Shown here piece after piece: positions 4,668-6,225 of a DNA stretch of 6,225 bases. The stretch lies in NCBI GenBank assembly GCA_021814895.1, contig JAKAHN010000045.1, positions 1 to 6,225 of the forward strand, written 5' to 3'. The position numbers were made by a program, and so were the translations under genes. The notes beneath the pieces are model-generated. The model saw only the letters and a program-made list of their open reading frames with translations. It was not told where the DNA came from and made no database searches. Each line of letters starts with the position of its first letter. The first letter of the stretch is position 1. The DNA comes from a bacterium. GTDB taxonomy: Bacteria; Patescibacteriota; Minisyncoccia; Phycocordibacterales; 2-02-FULL-43-11.

Positions 4668-6225
4668 TTAGTTATAAGTTAATTGTCTTGGTCTGTATTG
4701 TAGTGCTTCGTGTATATGATCAGCGGTAACTTCCTCCGATTGCTCCAAATCGGCGATTGTTCGGGCAATTTTCATAATTTTATGGTAACTGCGGGCTGAT
4801 AAATTAAGCGCTTGTGCCGCTTTATCTAGTTCATTTTTGACCTTCGGCGCGAGGTCAATCACTTTGGTGATATCTTTAGCTCCTAGGTCGCTATTTGTTT
4901 TTATTTTTACTCCAAGCGAAGCAAATCTTTTTTGTGCGAAATTTCTAGCCAAAGAAACTCTATCTCGTATAGCTTTGCTTTCTTCCCCACTTCTTTCTTT
5001 ACTGCCAAGCGAGGCGTGGTCAACAGACGAAACTTCAGTCCACAGATCAATTCGGTCAATAATCGGTCCGGAAAGTTTTCTTTTGTATCGTTCAATGGCA
5101 ATCGGCAGACACGAGCAATGTTTTCCTTTAACGCCCCAATTACCACAAGGACACGGATTTAAGGCGGCGACCAGAATAAAATTGGCTGGGAATTCCGCCG
5201 AACCTTTAGCGAGTGATGCGCGGACCACTTTTTCTTCAAGCGGTTCGCGCAGGGTGTCTATTACTCGTCTATCAAATTCAGGAAATTCATCTAAAAAAAG
5301 CACACCGCGATGAGCCAGGGTCGCTTCACCCGGTTTAGGAATTGCTCCACCCCCAACTATTGAAACATAGGAAGCGGTATGGTGCGGGTTTCGCCACGGC
5401 GGAGTGGTTACAAGATTGTTGCGAAGTGCTCCGGCAATGGAGTGAATACCGGTTACTTCCAGGATTTCGTCCATTGATAATGGCGGTAATATTCCGGCGA
5501 ACGCTTTGGCCAGCAAGGTTTTCCCGGTTCCGGCCGGTCCCCAAAGAGCGATATTGTGTCCGCCGGCGGCGGCGATTTCCAATCCCCTTTTGGCGTTTTG
5601 CTGACCTTTGATGTCATTGAAATCAATGTTTGTTTTGTATTCAACCTCAATTTCGGTTTGCGGTTGGGCTTTCAGTTTTTTACTTTTAATTTTTTCACCG
5701 TCCTCATCTTCTGTTGGTTTGTCGTTTTCCATTAAATGATTTATCACGTCGGTGAGCGATTTGGCCGGGTATATTGTTATATCGTCTATAAGCGCCCCTT
5801 CACGAGCGTTTTCTGTCGGTAAATAAACCTCTTCAAAACCGCGTTTTTTCGCTTCGGCAACCAAAGGAAGGACTCCGGTAATTGGTCGTAAGTTGCCATC
5901 AAGCGACAGTTCTCCCAAGAATAATTTTTTTTCTACATCAAAATCAATTTCCTCGGCTGCCAAAAGATAAGAAAGAGCAATCGCCAAATCAAAAATAGGA
6001 CCTTCTTTTTTCAAATCAGCCGGCGCCAAAGCAACAACAGTTTTTTGATTTTTCTGTTTCGGCGAAGTAAAACCAGAATTTTTTATTGCGGCGCTAACCC
6101 GGTCCTTTGATTCTTCAACGCCCTTGTCTGGCAAACCGACAATTGTAAAAGCGTTTAATCCTTTTGATAGGTCTACTTCAACGTCTATTATCCCCGCCTT
6201 GAGAACCACCGGTTGAGCGCTATAA
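4668..6225 (-). CDS. comM: ComM/YifB-family AAA+ ATPase (Mg-chelatase-like), 5' end off window
   Basis: Hexameric AAA+ ATPase of the family whose Vibrio member ComM drives branch migration during integration of single-stranded DNA in natural transformation. From the first visible complete codon (6224-6222) I read YSAQPVVLKAGIIDVEVDL; YSAQ matches the usual ComM N-terminus, so the gene runs through the right edge and only a handful of codons are missing. The GTG at 6209 is internal, not the start. Numbering from that Tyr (518 residues visible, close to full family length): N-terminal ChlI/Lon-protease-like domain at about 1-170, acidic/Lys linker at about 165-190, Walker A GPAGTGKT (229-236), Walker B VLFLDEF (308-314), a Cys cluster NPCPCGNWG...HCSC with Cys 358, 360, 370 and 372, GPIIDRID (386-393), and the C-terminal Mg-chelatase helical domain. 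It ends in TAA at 4670-4668. It is convergent with the 87-residue gene. Identification is very secure. Confidence 0.96.
   Translation of the reverse strand, partial: YSAQPVVLKAGIIDVEVDLSKGLNAFTIVGLPDKGVEESKDRVSAAIKNSGFTSPKQKNQKTVVALAPADLKKEGPIFDLAIALSYLLAAEEIDFDVEKKLFLGELSLDGNLRPITGVLPLVAEAKKRGFEEVYLPTENAREGALIDDITIYPAKSLTDVINHLMENDKPTEDEDGEKIKSKKLKAQPQTEIEVEYKTNIDFNDIKGQQNAKRGLEIAAAGGHNIALWGPAGTGKTLLAKAFAGILPPLSMDEILEVTGIHSIAGALRNNLVTTPPWRNPHHTASYVSIVGGGAIPKPGEATLAHRGVLFLDEFPEFDRRVIDTLREPLEEKVVRASLAKGSAEFPANFILVAALNPCPCGNWGVKGKHCSCLPIAIERYKRKLSGPIIDRIDLWTEVSSVDHASLGSKERSGEESKAIRDRVSLARNFAQKRFASLGVKIKTNSDLGAKDITKVIDLAPKVKNELDKAAQALNLSARSYHKIMKIARTIADLEQSEEVTADHIHEALQYRPRQLTYN

Noticed and set aside
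4668..6209. comM starting at GTG 6209
   Set aside because: The frame stays open upstream and reads YSAQP, the conserved family N-terminus, so the true start is beyond the window.
646..6225. A defence island or novel multi-gene system
   Set aside because: The genes are housekeeping or competence-type with independent signals and opposite orientations; no nuclease, toxin-antitoxin, transposase or retron/CRISPR components are visible.

Overview
The window reads as a compact, moderately AT-rich bacterial chromosome segment using the standard bacterial code (no in-frame TGA inside any of the long genes). My best guess at the source is a member of the Candidate Phyla Radiation (Patescibacteria, Parcubacteria-like). 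This is inferred from the style of the LysM/M23 protein, from a heptamer repeat that writes KLQATSYKL into a housekeeping gene, from intergenic blocks that look like dispersed repeats I associate with that group, and from the lack of clear Shine-Dalgarno sequences. No rRNA or marker phylogeny is available here to prove it.

Layout, left to right. (1) 1-477, minus: 5' part of rsmA/ksgA (16S rRNA dimethyladenosine transferase), whose 3' end lies off the left edge; it carries an in-frame 4x7-bp tandem repeat. (2) 478-645: AT-rich spacer with degenerate CCAAATA/aatttccaaa repeats. (3) 646-2631, minus: complete UvrD/PcrA-type superfamily 1A helicase. (4) 2632-2903: divergent regulatory region with a leftward promoter overlapped by a perfect palindrome, and a strong rightward promoter followed by a roughly 117-nt leader with tiny ORFs and alternative pairings. 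(5) 2904-3962, plus: exported cell-wall protein with two LysM domains and an M23 metallopeptidase domain, apparently starting at TTG. (6) 3963-4157: a large inverted-repeat element and then a rho-independent terminator. (7) 4221-4484, plus: an 87-residue single-span membrane or secreted orphan with its own promoter and terminator. (8) 4485-4667: a second structured block, about 111 bp with inverted ends and three alternating arms, lying between convergent genes. (9) 4668-6225, minus: almost all of comM (YifB/Mg-chelatase-like AAA+ ATPase); its first few codons lie off the right edge.

Functionally this is mostly housekeeping: ribosome maturation, DNA repair helicase, cell-wall remodelling, and ComM, a branch-migration helicase known from natural transformation. 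The genes do not form one operon; each seems to be its own transcription unit. I see no new multi-gene system. The material most worth following is non-coding or small: the two structured intergenic elements, the frame-sensitive heptamer array in rsmA, the leader of the M23 gene, the altered first zinc-ligand motif of the peptidase, and the 87-residue orphan.
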